Positions 1-12,200 of a DNA stretch of 64,000 nucleotides are shown here, one piece after another. Each line of letters starts with the position of its first letter. The stretch's first letter is position 1. Under the pieces are notes generated by a model that did not search any database, was not told the DNA's origin, and was given only the letters and a program-made list of their open reading frames with translations. A program made the translations under genes and the position numbers. Source of the stretch: Edaphochlamys debaryana (Eukaryota; Chlorophyta; Chlorophyceae; Chlamydomonadales); NCBI GenBank assembly GCA_016858145.1, contig JAEHOE010000176.1:124001-188000 (forward strand), in the 5' to 3' direction.

Positions 1-3000
1 TCAGCCAGTGCGGCGCACGTGGCAGGCCGGTCAAGATCTGGATTCGGGTTTGGAGGCTGGGGCGCCACACAGGCATGGCAACAACGAGGGATTGTGTCGG
101 AGTCAGGGGCGGGGTCAGGGGCAGCCGCAGGGCCGGGTCCGGGCCCGGGCTCGGGCGGGGCTGGAGGGGCAGGGGGAGAGGGGGCCCAGCGGCAGGAGGC
201 TGTGGCGGCGCTGGTTCTGAGCACGCCACACTTCCTGGCGATAGAGGAGCTGCTGAGGCGGTTCGGCTCCGTAGCTCCAGGCATGCAGGTGGGGGCGGGG
301 AAAGGGTGCGGGGATGAGGGGGAGGGGTAAATTCATCGAGTTGGAGAGGGAGAGAGAGCTGGGATGGGGGCTTGGGGGGCAGGCGGGAGTTGTGGAGGTG
401 CGGGTACGGAGCAGGCTGCAGGAAAGCCGGAAGGAGCGCCTGGACACAGAAGGGCCCATCCGGCCCTCGACTCCTCGAGGCATGAGTACGGTTCCGGGGC
501 GGAGGGCACATGGGTACTGCCTGGAGGCCAGGGCGCAGCAGGGTCCTGGCCCCTAAGCTCAGGCTGTGGCTTCCGCGCACCCCCTTTCTCTCTGCACGGC
601 TGCAGGTGGTCGGCGGCGTGACCTCTCCCGGGGCCTGGGGCGAGTCCGAGAGCAGCTTCGGCGCCGTGTTCCTGAACGGCAGGGCCTACGCGCAGGGGGC
701 GGTGGGCGTGGTGATGCAGGGCCCGTTAAAGGTGGGTGGGGTTCTGACAAGCGGGGCTGCCCGAAGGCAGGAGAAGGGCTGAGTCTCCCGTGGCCCCCCT
801 CCTGAAGTCCAGTGTTCGAGTTTGGCGTAGGTGTGGCTGGGTGTGTGGAAGGCTGGCAGGCTTGCAGCAGGGTGCATGCGTGCCGCTGCGAGGCTGGCTG
901 TGGTGGATCCGGGACGCCAGCGAGGCAGAGCCACTGGTTCGCACCCGACGGCACCCCTCCTGCTCTCCCTCCGAACTCCAACTCGTCAAGTATCACCCCG
1001 GCGCACACACCCTCCCCGCTTTCCCCGTTTGTGCCCCCAGCTGGACTCCCTGCTGACCCCCGGCTTCCGGGGCGCGGGCCCACTGCTGCGGGCCACGGGG
1101 GTGGAGGGCAACACGGTGTGGGAGGTGGACGGAGAGCCCGTGCAGCGGCCGGTGGGGAGCGGAGGAGGGGGAAGGGGAAGGGGAAGGGGGAGAGGAGGAT
1201 GATTTGGAGAGGGAGGACAGATTGTGGAGGTCAGCGCGGCACAGGGAGGCAAGGGGACGGGGCGAAGGGCTGGGCATGGGCATGCGGAGCGCACCCTCCC
1301 TTCCCTACCTTTCCACTGTTATCCTCCCTTCTTCCCTACCGCCAACGCCGCCCTTCCCTCCCGCAGCTCCAGCGGGCCATGTCCCAGGCCCTAACCACGG
1401 GGGAGTTCGCCACCGCCCTCAAGATTGGGGTGGGGGACGGGAGTGCCGCAGCGGGCGGCATCGCAGCCCCGCCCCCGCCCGCGCCGCTGCCCGCCCCGCA
1501 CGCCCCCGCCCCCGGGCCCGTCCCCGGCCCCGCAGCGCCGCCCCCACACCTGGTCACCCGCAACTGGTACGGAACTGTGATGGCGCATGGAACTGGATCT
1601 GGATCGCGTCTTCGCTTCTGTGACGAGCCTACGAGCCTACCGTTAGGCTGACCCACCACTCGCCCACTCGCCCACCGTACAGGTTACCCTTAGATCGCTG
1701 TGCTGTGGACGGCTGGCAGTTAACATCTGCTCCTGGCCCATCTGGCTCATCCTTTCCCCCCCAGGTTCTTCCAGCAGGGGCCGCCCCGGCCGCTGATGAC
1801 GGTGGGTACCGCGGAGCCCATCGCCCCAGGCACTGCCCTGCAGGTGCACCTCCAGTGAGTGGGGGTGGGGGGCCAGGCAGGGGGGGGTTGAGCTAGGGTC
1901 GAGGCGGGCACCCACCGTCTGAGAACCCTTGCAGGGATAGGCGGGGGGGACATGCGGGAGATGCGGTCGGGATCCGAGTTCGGGTCCCGGTCCGGGTCCG
2001 GGTCCGACTTTCAGGAGGGAGGTGGTGAATTGCTGCGGTTCCGCCCGCCCGCAGGAACTTCCCCGCGGCGCACCGGGAGATGCGAGACCGCCTGAGGGCC
2101 TACGCACGAGCCCTGGCGCCGCCGCCGCCTCCCGCCGCCGGCACCGCAGGGGCAGGGGCAGCTGCTGGGGCAGGAGCGGGCGCAGGGGCATGGACAGGGG
2201 CGAACCCGAGCCCTGGGAAGAGTGTGGGGGCGCTGGCTCTTTCCTGCAGCTCCCTGCCCTTCTTCGAGGGGTCCGACGTGGAGCGGTGCCTGCCCAGGGC
2301 GGCGGTGGGTAGGGCGTGCAGGGGTGGGGCAGTCATGGGGAGGTTGTTTGGGGCATGGGAGACGCGTGCCACGGTGGAGAGATGCGGGGCGGGAAAGGGC
2401 GGGCCCGAAGTCAGAGCCAGAGCCTCACTGACGGGTTCCTCGCCTTCCATCCCTATCCGCGCAGTTTGTGGGCGGCAAGGTCGAAGGGGAGTTCGGATCT
2501 ACCGTGGAGGGCGCGGTGGGTGGGGCCAGGGGTTCGGGTTCGGATGCGGGATGCGGGTGCATGGTGGGGAGTGTGGATGCCGTGGTACGGCTGCGCAAGC
2601 GCATGTTCCCCATGTCTCTCCTCGTCACACCCCTGCCGTCCCCCCTCCCCTACACCCCTGCCGTCCCCCCTCCCCTACACCCCTGCCGTCCCCCTCCCCT
2701 ACACCCCTGCCGTCCCCCCTCCCCTACACCCCTGCCGTCCCCCCTGCCGTCCCCCCTCCCCTACACCCCTGCCGTCCCCCCTGCCCCCCCCTCCCCTACA
2801 CCCCTGCCGTCCCCCTCCCCTACACCCCTGCCGTCCCCCCTGCCGTCCCCCCTCCCCTACACCCCTGCCGTCCCCCCTGCCCCCCCCTCCCCTACACCCC
2901 TGCCGTCCCCCCTCCCCTACACCCCTGCCGTCCCCCCTGCCGTCCCCCCTCCCCTACACCCCTGCCGTCCCCCCTCCCCTACACCCCTGCCGTCCCCCCT

Positions 3001-4473
3001 GCCGTCCCCCCTCCCCTACACCCCTGCCGTCCCCCCTGCCGTCCCCCCTCCCCTACACCCCTGCCGTCCCCCCTCCCCTACACCCCTGCCGTCCCCCCTC
3101 CCCTACACCCCTGCCGTCCCCCCTGCCCCCCCCCTCCCCTACAACCCTGCCGTCCCCCCTCCCCTACACCCCTGCCGTCCCCCCTGCCCCCCCCTCCCCT
3201 ACACCCCTGCCGTCCCCCCTGCCCCCCCCCTCCCCTACACCCCTGCCGTCCCCCCTCCCCTACACCCCTGCCGTCCCCCCTGCCGTCCCCCCTCCCCTAC
3301 ACCCCTGCCGTCCCCCCTGCCCCCCCCTCCCCTACACCCCTGCCGTCCCCCCTCTCCTACACCCCTGCCGTCCCCCCTGCCGTCCCCCCTCCCCTACACC
3401 CCTGCCGTCCCCCCTCCCCTACACCCCTGCCGTCCCCCCTCCCCTACACCCCTGCCGTCCCCCCTGCCCCCCCCTCCCCTACACCCCTGCCGTCCCCCCT
3501 CCCCTACACCCCTGCCGTCCCCCTCCCCCTACACCCCTGCCGTCCCCCCTGCCCCCCCCTCCCCTACACCCCTGCCGTCCCCCCTCCCCTACACCCCTGC
3601 CGTCCCCCCTGGCCGTCCCCCCTCCCCCTACACCCCTGCCGTCCCCCCTCCCCTACACCCCTGCCGTCCCCCCTCCCCTACACCCCTGCCGTCCCCCCTG
3701 CCCCCCCCTCCCCTACAACCCCTGCCGTCCCCCCTCCCCTACACCCCTGCCGTCCCCCCTCCCCTACACCCCCTGCCGTCCCCCCTGCCCCCCCCTCCCC
3801 TACACCCCTGCCGTCCCCCCTCCCCTACACCCCTGCCGTCCCCCCTCCCCTACACCCCTGCCGTCCCCCCTGCCGTCCCCCCTCCCCTACACCCCTGCCG
3901 TCCCCCCTCCCCTACACCCCTGCCGTCCCCCCTGCCCCCCCCTCCCCTACACCCCTGCCGTCCCCCCTCCCCTACACCCCTGCCGTCCCCCCTCCCCTAC
4001 ACCCCTGCCGTCCCCCCTGCCCCCCCCTCCCCTACACCCCTGCCGTCCCCCCTCCCCTACACCCCTGCCGTCCCCCCTGCCCCCCCCTCCCCTACACCCC
4101 TGCCGTCCCCCCTCCCCTACACCCCTGCCGTCCCCCCTCCCCTACACCCCTGCCGTCCCCCCTGCCGTCCCCCCTCCCCTACACCCCTGCCGTCCCCCCT
4201 CCCCTACACCCCTGCCGTCCCCCCTCCCCTACACCCCTGCCGTCCCCCCTCCCCTACACCCCTGCCGTCCCCCCTCCCCTACACCCCTGCCGTCCCCCCT
4301 CCCCTACACCCCTGCCGTCCACCCATTCCCACCCGCTCCCACGCCCGCCGACTCCTGCCTGCCCCCCTGCCCCCTGGCCCCCCTGCCTCCCTGTCCCACA
4401 GCCCGCCCGACTGCACAGCTTCTCCTCCGGACTGGTCTTCATCCGAGCCGCAGACGCACCTGATGGGGCGTAG
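1..4473 (+). CDS. FIST-domain protein, 5' partial
   Basis: Exons: <1-288, 606-731, 1041-1151, 1367-1566, 1765-1854, 2055-2304, 2465-2515, 4402-4473 (TAG). All joins keep frame. No in-frame ATG is seen before 288, so the start lies outside the window. The N-terminal part holds [12 protein letters not shown] followed by [18 protein letters not shown], which fits FIST_N ('GG..S......lflng....GavGv...G'). Later pieces fit [15 protein letters not shown], a [11 protein letters not shown] stretch, [11 protein letters not shown] and a final [15 protein letters not shown] domains are small-ligand sensory modules known from bacteria and from eukaryotic FBXO22-like proteins. No F-box is visible in the part present. 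Exon 6 carries an Ala/Gly-rich linker at 2110-2200. The last intron (2516-4401) is mostly minisatellite. The family call rests on motif recall, so it is moderate; ligand and role are unknown. Confidence 0.72.
2627..4320. repeat. C-rich intronic minisatellite, 24-25 bp unit
   Basis: Dozens of head-to-tail copies of a unit built on CTACACCCCTGCCGTC followed by a C/T run. Spacing between units is 24 or 25 bp. Shortened CCCCCCTGCCGT modules and CCCCCCTGCCCCC variants are interspersed, giving a higher-order pattern. It fills most of the last intron of the FIST gene, so it lies between coding exons 2465-2515 and 4402-4473. The C-rich strand is the sense strand. It contains no stop triplets, so all three forward frames stay open for about 2 kb; these open frames are not genes. 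Confidence 0.97.
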
Positions 4474-5576
4474 CGGGGACAGCGTGGCGTGGAGGAAGCG
4501 GACTGCCCGGCTCCTGCGCGCACGGGACGCTCGAGTGCACGTGCATTGCAGTTAAGTCGCATGGAACAGTCGAAGAGACAGACGTGCCAGTGAAGGGAGT
4601 GTGGTACATGGGTGCATGGGCTGCATTGCGAAGTGGCTTGGCGCGGGAAAGGAACGTCGGTTGGGTGGGGGACGGCAGCACGCCAAGCATTGCATCAGGG
4701 CAAGTGCAGTTTTGGGCGTTGGCTGACCAGGTGCCTGGGGCTGGCCACGTGCAGAGATCGTTGGTTGCGTGGGTGGGAGGGCAGCAGACAATGCGTGGTA
4801 CCTGGGCAGGTGTGTTCGTGAGTGCTGACGGGGAGAACAGGCGCATGGCTCAGTCATCCGCTGGCTGAGTGGCCTGAAGGTGGAGCGGGAATGGAAGGGG
4901 GCTGAGCAGATTCCGAGAGGTGTGGGAAGAGGCCGGAGCCAGTATGGCAGGATGCGTGCGGCCAAGGGGAAGCAGCAAGTGCACCCTTGCTAACGCACGG
5001 GTGCATCGCTGTCCTGGCACCGGTCTTACACGCTTGGAGGCCCCGGAGCGAGCTTACGTCACGGGAGGCTCGTGTGCCTCAGCCTAGAAAGCTACCTGGC
5101 TTTGCAACTGCTACTGAGAGGCGGCCAGGGGGCCAACCGCACTCCATGACCATACGAGTCATCCGCCTGTTCACGCCCCGAACGCCCGAATAGCTGCTTC
5201 CGATTGATGTCATCTCACGTGATATTCTCCGGTTCAGTATCACGACCACACTGCCCGCTGTCCTTCCCAGTTCTGCTTCTGTCTCTCCCGCCTCTTCGTT
5301 CTCTTATTTTGCCTCTCCGCCCGCCTTCATCCGAGCCCAGGACTTCGCGACCCCAGTCACTTCACCCCAACCAAACCCCCATAAGCCAAGCGGCCCTCAA
5401 CACTAGCACGTCACAGCGGACCCAGTTCTGCACCGTGGCGCCACCACCCTTCCGCCCAAGAACCATCCACACCGTCGTGGATTCGCGCATTCGCCCTCAC
5501 GCGCTCCCCACACCCCTGCAGCCCCTCCCATCCCTCCAAGCCCCCCCTCCAAGAACCCACTGCTGCCCGCCACCGC
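4474..5576. other. convergent 3' region, FIST / cyclophilin
   Basis: This stretch lies between two converging stop codons and holds both 3' untranslated regions. A minus-strand TGTAA at 5026-5030 would end the cyclophilin mRNA about 550 nt after its stop. I see no TGTAA for the FIST gene here and no supportable coding exon. Confidence 0.6.
5026..5030 (-). terminator. TGTAA polyadenylation signal (cyclophilin gene)
   Basis: Minus-strand TGTAA, the volvocalean polyadenylation signal, sits about 550 nt downstream of the cyclophilin stop codon at 5577. Assignment is by position only. Confidence 0.5.
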
Positions 5577-8500
5577 TCAGGCGATGGTGCCGCTCTTGGC
5601 CACCACCACCTTTTGGAAGGGGCGGTAGAATGCGCGCTCCGCGGTGATGGCCCGCTTGTCGCCCACAGCCTTGCCCGCCTGGGGTTAGCAAAGGGAGGAT
5701 GAAGGGGTAGGAGGTTTAGACGATGGGGAACAGGGGGGCTGAGGTAGATGGCTTGTAGGTGAGGGCCTGGCGGGCGGCAGCGGCATCGGGCGAAGGGTTT
5801 ACAGCCCAGCACGGCTGTGTGTCTCATCCTCTCTCCATTCCCCGCACACGCCCCACGCCCCACACGCACACCTGGAAGTAGGGGTTGCTGTCACGCGGCT
5901 TGTTGACGGGCAGCTTGGAGATGCGGTCGAGTAGCTCAGCACCTTCCACCACCTGGCGTGGGGTGGGTGGGTGTCAGCAGCGAAGAGAGAGGGAACTTAC
6001 AGCACCCCTTGTGGTCCAACGTATTGCAACTCAGAGCAGAGCAGCTCGAGCAGCTCGGCGCCCTCCATCACCCGGCATCGTAGCACCAGGCAGCACGTAG
6101 CGATGCGGGAGGGAGGCACTCGGGGGCCCGGCCAGCCCTCAGCCTGTCCCCGCCCCCGTGGTCCACTACGCCCGCCTCGACCAACCCACACCCCATGCTC
6201 CCTGCCTCGAGCACCCCAACCCATATATCAGACAGCAAACATGCCGCCCCAGGGCGCACCTGACCGATAATGAGGTTGGTTGCGTCGAGCTCCGGGCTGC
6301 GGTCGGGTGGGGAAGGGAGGTCGAGGCCCAAACACCCACCACCCAACCACCACCGATGAAGACCTAACCGTCCCAACCCAATCCAGCATGACCAGGCGGG
6401 GCCTAAGGCAGACGGCCGGCTGCTCCTCAGCAAGGCCTCCCCGCCCCTACGCACCTGGGTCAATGCAACGTGCAACTAGCCGGGTCTGGCCCACCAGCCG
6501 GATGCGACAGGGTATAGAAGCAACGAGCAAAGCAGTCCCGCCCAGGAATACCCCAGCACGTAGAGCGCACCTGGGTGCGGTGGTGATGCAGAACTGGGTT
6601 CCGTTGGGCGCCTCCCCGGCCACCTCCAGCACAGTGATCAGCTTGCCGTCCTGGGGACCGTGATTTTGGGGACCCGAGCCGTGCGATTTATATTGGGACC
6701 ATCTGCTTCGGCAGTGAGCCCTGCCCGCCCTCCCGGCCCATCACCAACACTTTCTCTCCCTCCCCGCTCGTCCACCCAGCCGAGGTCTGATCGTTGGAGA
6801 TCACCGCACGCCGCCTCAACCCCGATCCTCATCCCCACGCCCCTTTCCTCCCCCCCACCTTGGCCACCAGGCGCTCCTTGGTGGGCCGCGCCTCCTTCTC
6901 CCGCACCGTAAGGGACACCAGCCCCGCCCGGTCGTGGGAGCGCGTCTGCTTGTCAATCTCGTCCTGCGGCCGGGAGGCAGGGGGCGTGCGGGCGCAACGC
7001 GGGTTCTGGCCTGGGCCTTGAAACCCCCTGCTTCACCGTGCACTTGCCCCACCGACCACCTGCGCCCGTCCGCTGGCACTGCCCTGCCCAGGGCAGCAGC
7101 AATACCTCTCGGCGAGTCCTCCACATCACACTGACTGCACCCACACGCCCGCCCGCCCAGCTCCTCTTCTGTCCTCCCGCCCGCCCAGCTCCCCCCTCCC
7201 CCCCTCCCCCCCACCATGAGGGGCTCCAGCAGGTCCCCCTCGGCGATGGGGGACACCTCCGTGGCAGAGTACGACAGCGACTTGACGCCGTCGTTGCGGA
7301 TGTAGGTCTGGGGGTTGGTTGGGTGGGTGGGTGGGAGGATGGGAGGATGGGCCGAGGCTGTTGAAGGAGGTGCGGTGGGTGGGTCGATTGGATGGGGGCT
7401 CGGCGCTAGGGGGAAGTCTGGCTCGCGGGCCGTTGCCGAACTCCCCGGCGCCCACACGCCCCTCAGCAGCCAGCAGGGGGCTGCTTGCACTCCCATGCAC
7501 TGCGCTGCGCTGCTGCCCGCCCCCAGGCGGCCTGGGTTCGTCCCCGGGCATGCGCTCAGGGCCTCACCGGGAGGACGCCGTTGAACTTGGATAGCCTACG
7601 GAGGGAGCGACAGCCGGCCGGGGGAGAGGGCGGACGGGGACATGGGAGACATGGCAGCGCTCTCTCCCAGAAACTCTGGACTCGTCCCTATCCCCGCGTG
7701 CTCCAGCCCCTGAGGGCCCGAGGCGCAGGCCCGGGCCGGGCCCGGCCCCAGCCTACGATGCCGGTAAACCCCCGCCCCCCCGCCCGGATGCCCTCCCGGT
7801 CTGCTGCTGCCATGCGCCGCCCGTCAGAGGTTCTCGTTGTCACGGTCCACGGTTGTTGAGGAGAGCCCCCAACGCCCCTCTCTCTCACGCCCACGCCCAC
7901 GCCCACGCCCACCTCTTCTTCCCGCTCTTCACCCTTCCTCAAGCCCGCACATCGGCCCCGTCCCCTCCTCCACACCCCTCCGACCCCCACCCCCACCCCC
8001 TCACCGGTAGTCCACGCCCCCCGCCCCCTCGGCCAGGGCGGAGAAGCGCGAGGCCCCCGCCGGCACGTCCCCAAACAGCTCCACCACGATACGCCCCGCG
8101 AACTCCCCGTTGATGTTCACGTCAAAGAAGGCCTGCGAGCGCGAGGGCCCGTGGGGAGGGTTGGTTTTGGTGTGTGCGTGGACTCCTGACCGGGCTCTGC
8201 TCGGGGTTCCCTGCACTCCGAGGTGTGCACAGGCGCAAAGGCACACGTGGAGCGCACAGGCGCGGAAGCACGGACCCCGCCCCGGCGGCCACATGCGGCG
8301 CCGTGGAGAGGTGCGTGAAACGCGTGGACTGAACGAGCGAGAGCTCGGTCCTTGCTGCGCAGCCCCGCTGAGCGCCTGGCCCCCCCCCCAAAAAACGCGC
8401 CGCTGTCATTGTATTGTGCAGCTATCTGGGCATGGCGAGGGGGTACGGTATGTGCCGCGTGAGAGGACGGCTGCCGACCCGTCCACCCTAGTGCCGTCGT

Positions 8501-8887
8501 GAAGTACAGGGCTGGAGGTTATGCAATCCTGGTTTGACCGGTCTCGGTCGACTGGAGGACTTCGCCCCAGAGCCACAGCCACCCCCACTGACCTTGGGCC
8601 CCTGACCCCAGCCCTGGCAGAGCCCTGGGACGCACCTTGGGTAGGGCCCCCTCCGCAAGGGAGGGCGCGGCCGGCAGCAGCACGGCACCCGCCAGCAGAG
8701 ATGCCAGCATCTGGCGCCGATCCATCTTTGCCGCAGCGTTGGCGGTGTTGGGGCTAGGCGCGCTCGCTTGCGACGCGACACATCGCGCGACGAGCGTGCG
8801 CGTCGGCACTCGGACGCTCGAGCCAACGCTGACACGGCGCTCTGTACGCAGGGTAGTGCTGTGGGAAGCTGAGATCGATCGCGCCAT
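5577..8887 (-). CDS. CYN28: thylakoid-lumen cyclophilin, CYP28-type
   Basis: Nine exons: 8887-8636, 8132-8005, 7595-7568, 7307-7215, 6963-6859, 6650-6571, 6296-6260, 5952-5872, 5678-5577, giving 301 aa. The N-terminus (1-50) is a Ser/Arg/Ala-rich transit peptide. It is followed by a lumen-transfer segment starting MDRRQMLASLLAG and ending in an AxA-like site (PSLAEGA). The RR points to the Tat route. The cyclophilin fold starts at FDVNINGEFAGRIVVELFGD and continues through NGTQFCITTAPSPELD and IIGQVVEGAELLDRI. The C-terminal GDKRAITAERAF..P..KVVV block is typical of plant CYP28, which separates it from other lumenal cyclophilins. The usual FHRIIP active-site segment reads FNGVLP, so the catalytic Arg is absent, while the FxxTA core is kept. 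The protein probably acts as a lumenal chaperone or scaffold; this is inference. Confidence 0.83.
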
Positions 8888-9282
8888 CGTGCGTGTGTTG
8901 CGCCGGATGAGGATGGAGGTTGGCGGGACTGGCCCGCAGACGCGTGCGAGTGGCTCTACGGAGCTTCAGTGTAGCTGGGACTGAGCACAATGACGTGCGG
9001 TGGGTGGGGTAGCTCGCGCGGGCCAGATGGCGCCTCGCGGAAGGCGCGGAGATGCAAGCCTCCACCTTCGCGTCGCGCTTATGCATTTCTGGTCCTACAG
9101 CACCATTCAAAAGAGTCTCTTATATCGCTTATAGAGACTGAACTGCCGGCTTACAGACGCCTCAGTCCATTTGCCCCAGAGCTGTGCGAACCTTTCGAAC
9201 TTCTTAAAGTAATCCTTAGACATTGATAGAGAGATGATTGATTGACAAAGAGTATGGAAAGGAGCAATTTTCGCGAAGAGCT
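8888..9282. promoter_or_regulatory. divergent promoter region
   Basis: About 395 bp separates the start codons of the cyclophilin gene (-) and the 842-aa protein gene (+). It is more AT-rich than its surroundings toward the right. It contains TATA-like TTATAT at 9120-9125 inside a short inverted repeat (9114-9120 with 9133-9139). A four-triplet upstream frame ATG ATT GAT TGA lies at 9234-9245, 38 nt before the plus-strand start. Confidence 0.5.
9114..9139. repeat. short inverted repeat around a TATA-like core
   Basis: AGTCTCT at 9114-9120 pairs with AGAGACT at 9133-9139 across a 12-nt AT-rich loop that includes TATAT and TTATA. It lies about 145 bp upstream of the start codon at 9283. It could be a dimeric binding site or a core promoter feature. 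Confidence 0.55.
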
Positions 9283-12200
9283 ATGTCACCGCGACTTCCA
9301 GCCCTCACGGGGGGGACCGAGGATGCTCTGCACGGCCTCTACCAGCCGAGGGACACGCGCAGGATGCAGTCGCTGGAGCCCGTGTACACGGTGAGCATGG
9401 TCGCGGGCATGGGGTTCCCCAAGGTTGACCTTGGCTCAGTTCTGCCGCCGCCTGGCTCGCTATCGAAACCACATCCGCGAGAGAGTCTTCACGGCCGGGG
9501 CCGAGGCGCAGCCAGGGCCCCTCCCCCTTCCACACCCGCCGGGACCCCTCCCCCTTACCTTCATCCACGCCCCCGCCCTTTCCCCCCCGCCCCCTCCAGC
9601 TCGAGGACCTGCGCCGCACCGGCGCGCTCGCCTCCCGCACCGTGCCCCAGTCCTCCCTGGTCTACCCCGGCCTCAGCCCCAGCTTCCTGACGCGGCACGT
9701 GGACCCCGAGGGGGCCGACCCAGATGGAGGGGACGCGGGCGACGACGCGGGCAGCGAGGCGCCCTCACGCACCAAGGCCCCCGGGCCCCGCCGGGGCGGG
9801 GGGGTTGGCGGGGGCGTGGAGGGAGGCACGGGCGGCACGGCGGGGGCCAAGGGCAGCCCCGGGCGGAGCCCGTCGCCTGACCAGGTAGGGGGTTAGGGGA
9901 CCAGGTAGGGGGTTAGGGCCGGGGCGGCGTGGGAGGGGTGGGGCTGCGGCTTCTCACCCCGCCTGTGCGGGTCTAGCCTCCAGCTCTGCTCTGCTGCGAG
10001 TCCGCCACCCTCCCCACCCCTCCCCACGCCACGCCGTCCCACCCCCCTCCAGGCCTCAAGGCAGGACGCCGGCCGCCAGGGCGCCGCCACCGCCGCCGCC
10101 CGCGCCGCCCTGCTCGACAGCGGCCGTGGGGCCCACGTGGTCGACCGCATGGAGAAGGGCGTGGCGGCGTGCGCGGTGCTGAGGGACAACCGGCACTTCA
10201 GACTCAACTCCCTGGGTGGGTGGGGGGGGTGGGGGGTGGGGTGCCTTCCTGCCGGCCGGTGTGGGGCGTGGGGCGTGGGGCGTGGGCTTGGGGTGTTGTT
10301 GGGATGGGGTTGGAGCGGGAGGGCCCGTGAAACGTCCAGCCCGATAGGCCGAGGAGAGGAAAGGGAAGGTCACTAGGCCGGTCTGCGCTCGTGACTTCCC
10401 TCCTCCTGACACCCACCACCCGCCTCCGCCACCTGCCACCCCTCCCACCCTCCCCTCCACCCTTCCGCTCCCCTCCCCCCGCCCCGCCCCTCCACCCCAC
10501 CCCCTCCACCCCCTCCACGCTACCCCCAGGCGTGTTCCAGCCCTCCGTCAACGACGTCCGCACCCGCTCCATGCACCGCGTGGAGCTGCACAAGCACCTG
10601 TCGCAGACCAACCTGCGCGCGCCGCAGGTGGGGGCGGGTGGGGTGGGGTGAGGTATGGGGATGGGATGGGGTGGGGGGGGAAGGACGTGCCTGGGCAGTG
10701 CGCGGTCCGAGGCCCGGGGGGTCCGGGGGTTCTGGGCCGGGGCGAGGGGGTGATCTGCGGTTAAGGTGAAGGGGGAAGGAGGCAGAGCTCGAGAACTGAC
10801 AGCCTTCCTTACAAACACCCGCCCACACCCGCACCCCGCGCGGCCCCACGTGTCAACATTCCGCCCACCAGGGCGACAAGGAGGTACGGGCAGCCGTGAC
10901 GTCAGACACGGTGGGCGCCCGCCTGGAGCGCATGTACAACCGGGTGCTCCGTACGGTGGACGAGCCGGCGGCGCCCGGTACGGCAGGCACGCTGGGCGGT
11001 ACGACAATGATGCGGCGATCTCAGCTGCTGGGCGCCGTCGCCGGCAGCTCGTCCCGCAAGGGCCTGGCGGGCGGCCCCAGTGCCCTGGGGCTGGGGTTGG
11101 AGGGAGGCCACTCGGACCCTCAGCTGTGAGTGGGGTTGGGGATGGGAACACGGAATTTTGTGGGGTGGGACGGGAAGGGTCCGGGCAGGCTGGGTGCTGG
11201 AGGTGTCAAAGGAAGAGTTTGAGGGACTGCCCAGGGGAGGCTTGGGGGCCCAGGCTGCGGCAAGGCCAGGACAGGCACATGGTCCCCGGCAGGCCCAGGC
11301 CGGGCTAAGACACCCAGGCTAGGCCTGGCCCCACCCACGCACACCGCACGCACCCTCTACACACCCTGCACCACCTGCGCTCCATCCTCTTCAGGAGCCT
11401 CCCTTCCAGCTCCCCAAGTCCCCATCACCGTGCTCCTGCCCTCAAACCCTCAACTCCTCACCCCTTTCCCTTCCCCGGCAGCCGCTACGGCAGCCCCACG
11501 CTCGCACGCTCGCCCTCCGGCGCCGGACCGCTGCCGCCCCGGGGCCCCGCAGCCTCCGTGGGCGGGGCCGGCGGCGGGGGCTCGCCTCTGAGCCCCGGCC
11601 CGCGGGGGGCACCGGGGCATGCGCTTTCGGTGGGGCGCGGCGGCGGCCTCAGCCCCTCGTCCGGCCTGGGCCACTCGCCCAGCTACGGGCCGACGGGGAC
11701 GCAGGGGTCGTTCGGCGGCGCGGGCGCGGCAGGGGGGGCAGGCGGAGGCGGGGGTGGATCGCCGCTGCAGGGCGGTCGGGACCTGGGCGCCACCCACAAC
11801 TCCAAGGGCACAGGTGAGGACGCGTCGCGAGCGCGCCGCGCTCTCTCGCATCCACGGTCCTGTGCACAACCCGCCCCCGCACCACCCTCCCTCTGACCGC
11901 CCCGCTAACCATCAACCGCTAACCACCAACCACCAACTCCCAACCGCCAGGCGGCCGCTCCGCCGACTACTGGATGCGCGTCACGCTGCCCCCCGAGGTC
12001 ATCGAGGCGCAGCTGCGGCACCTGGCGGCGGCCACCGAGTCCAACCTGCGCGCCTACCACGACAAGGTCGCGTCGGCGCAGGTGGGGGTTGTGTGGGGTG
12101 GGTGAGGGAGGAGGGCTCGTGTGCCGTGTGCTTTTGGGTGGGCGCAACGGGCCGCGTACCTCCGGCCCGCCACACGCCGCCCTGCGGGCTGACAGGCATG

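Noticed and set aside
2627..4320. CRISPR-like array
   Set aside because: Units are contiguous, with no unique spacers, and the context is a eukaryotic intron.
2080..4555. Three overlapping open frames of about 700-800 codons rich in Pro, Thr, Leu and Cys
   Set aside because: They are open only because the C-rich minisatellite has no stop triplets. Splice sites at 2515 and 4402 keep the FIST frame and remove the array.
9238..9282. Earlier start for the 842-aa protein (frame beginning at 9238)
   Set aside because: The codon there is TTG, not ATG. The first ATG in frame is 9283.
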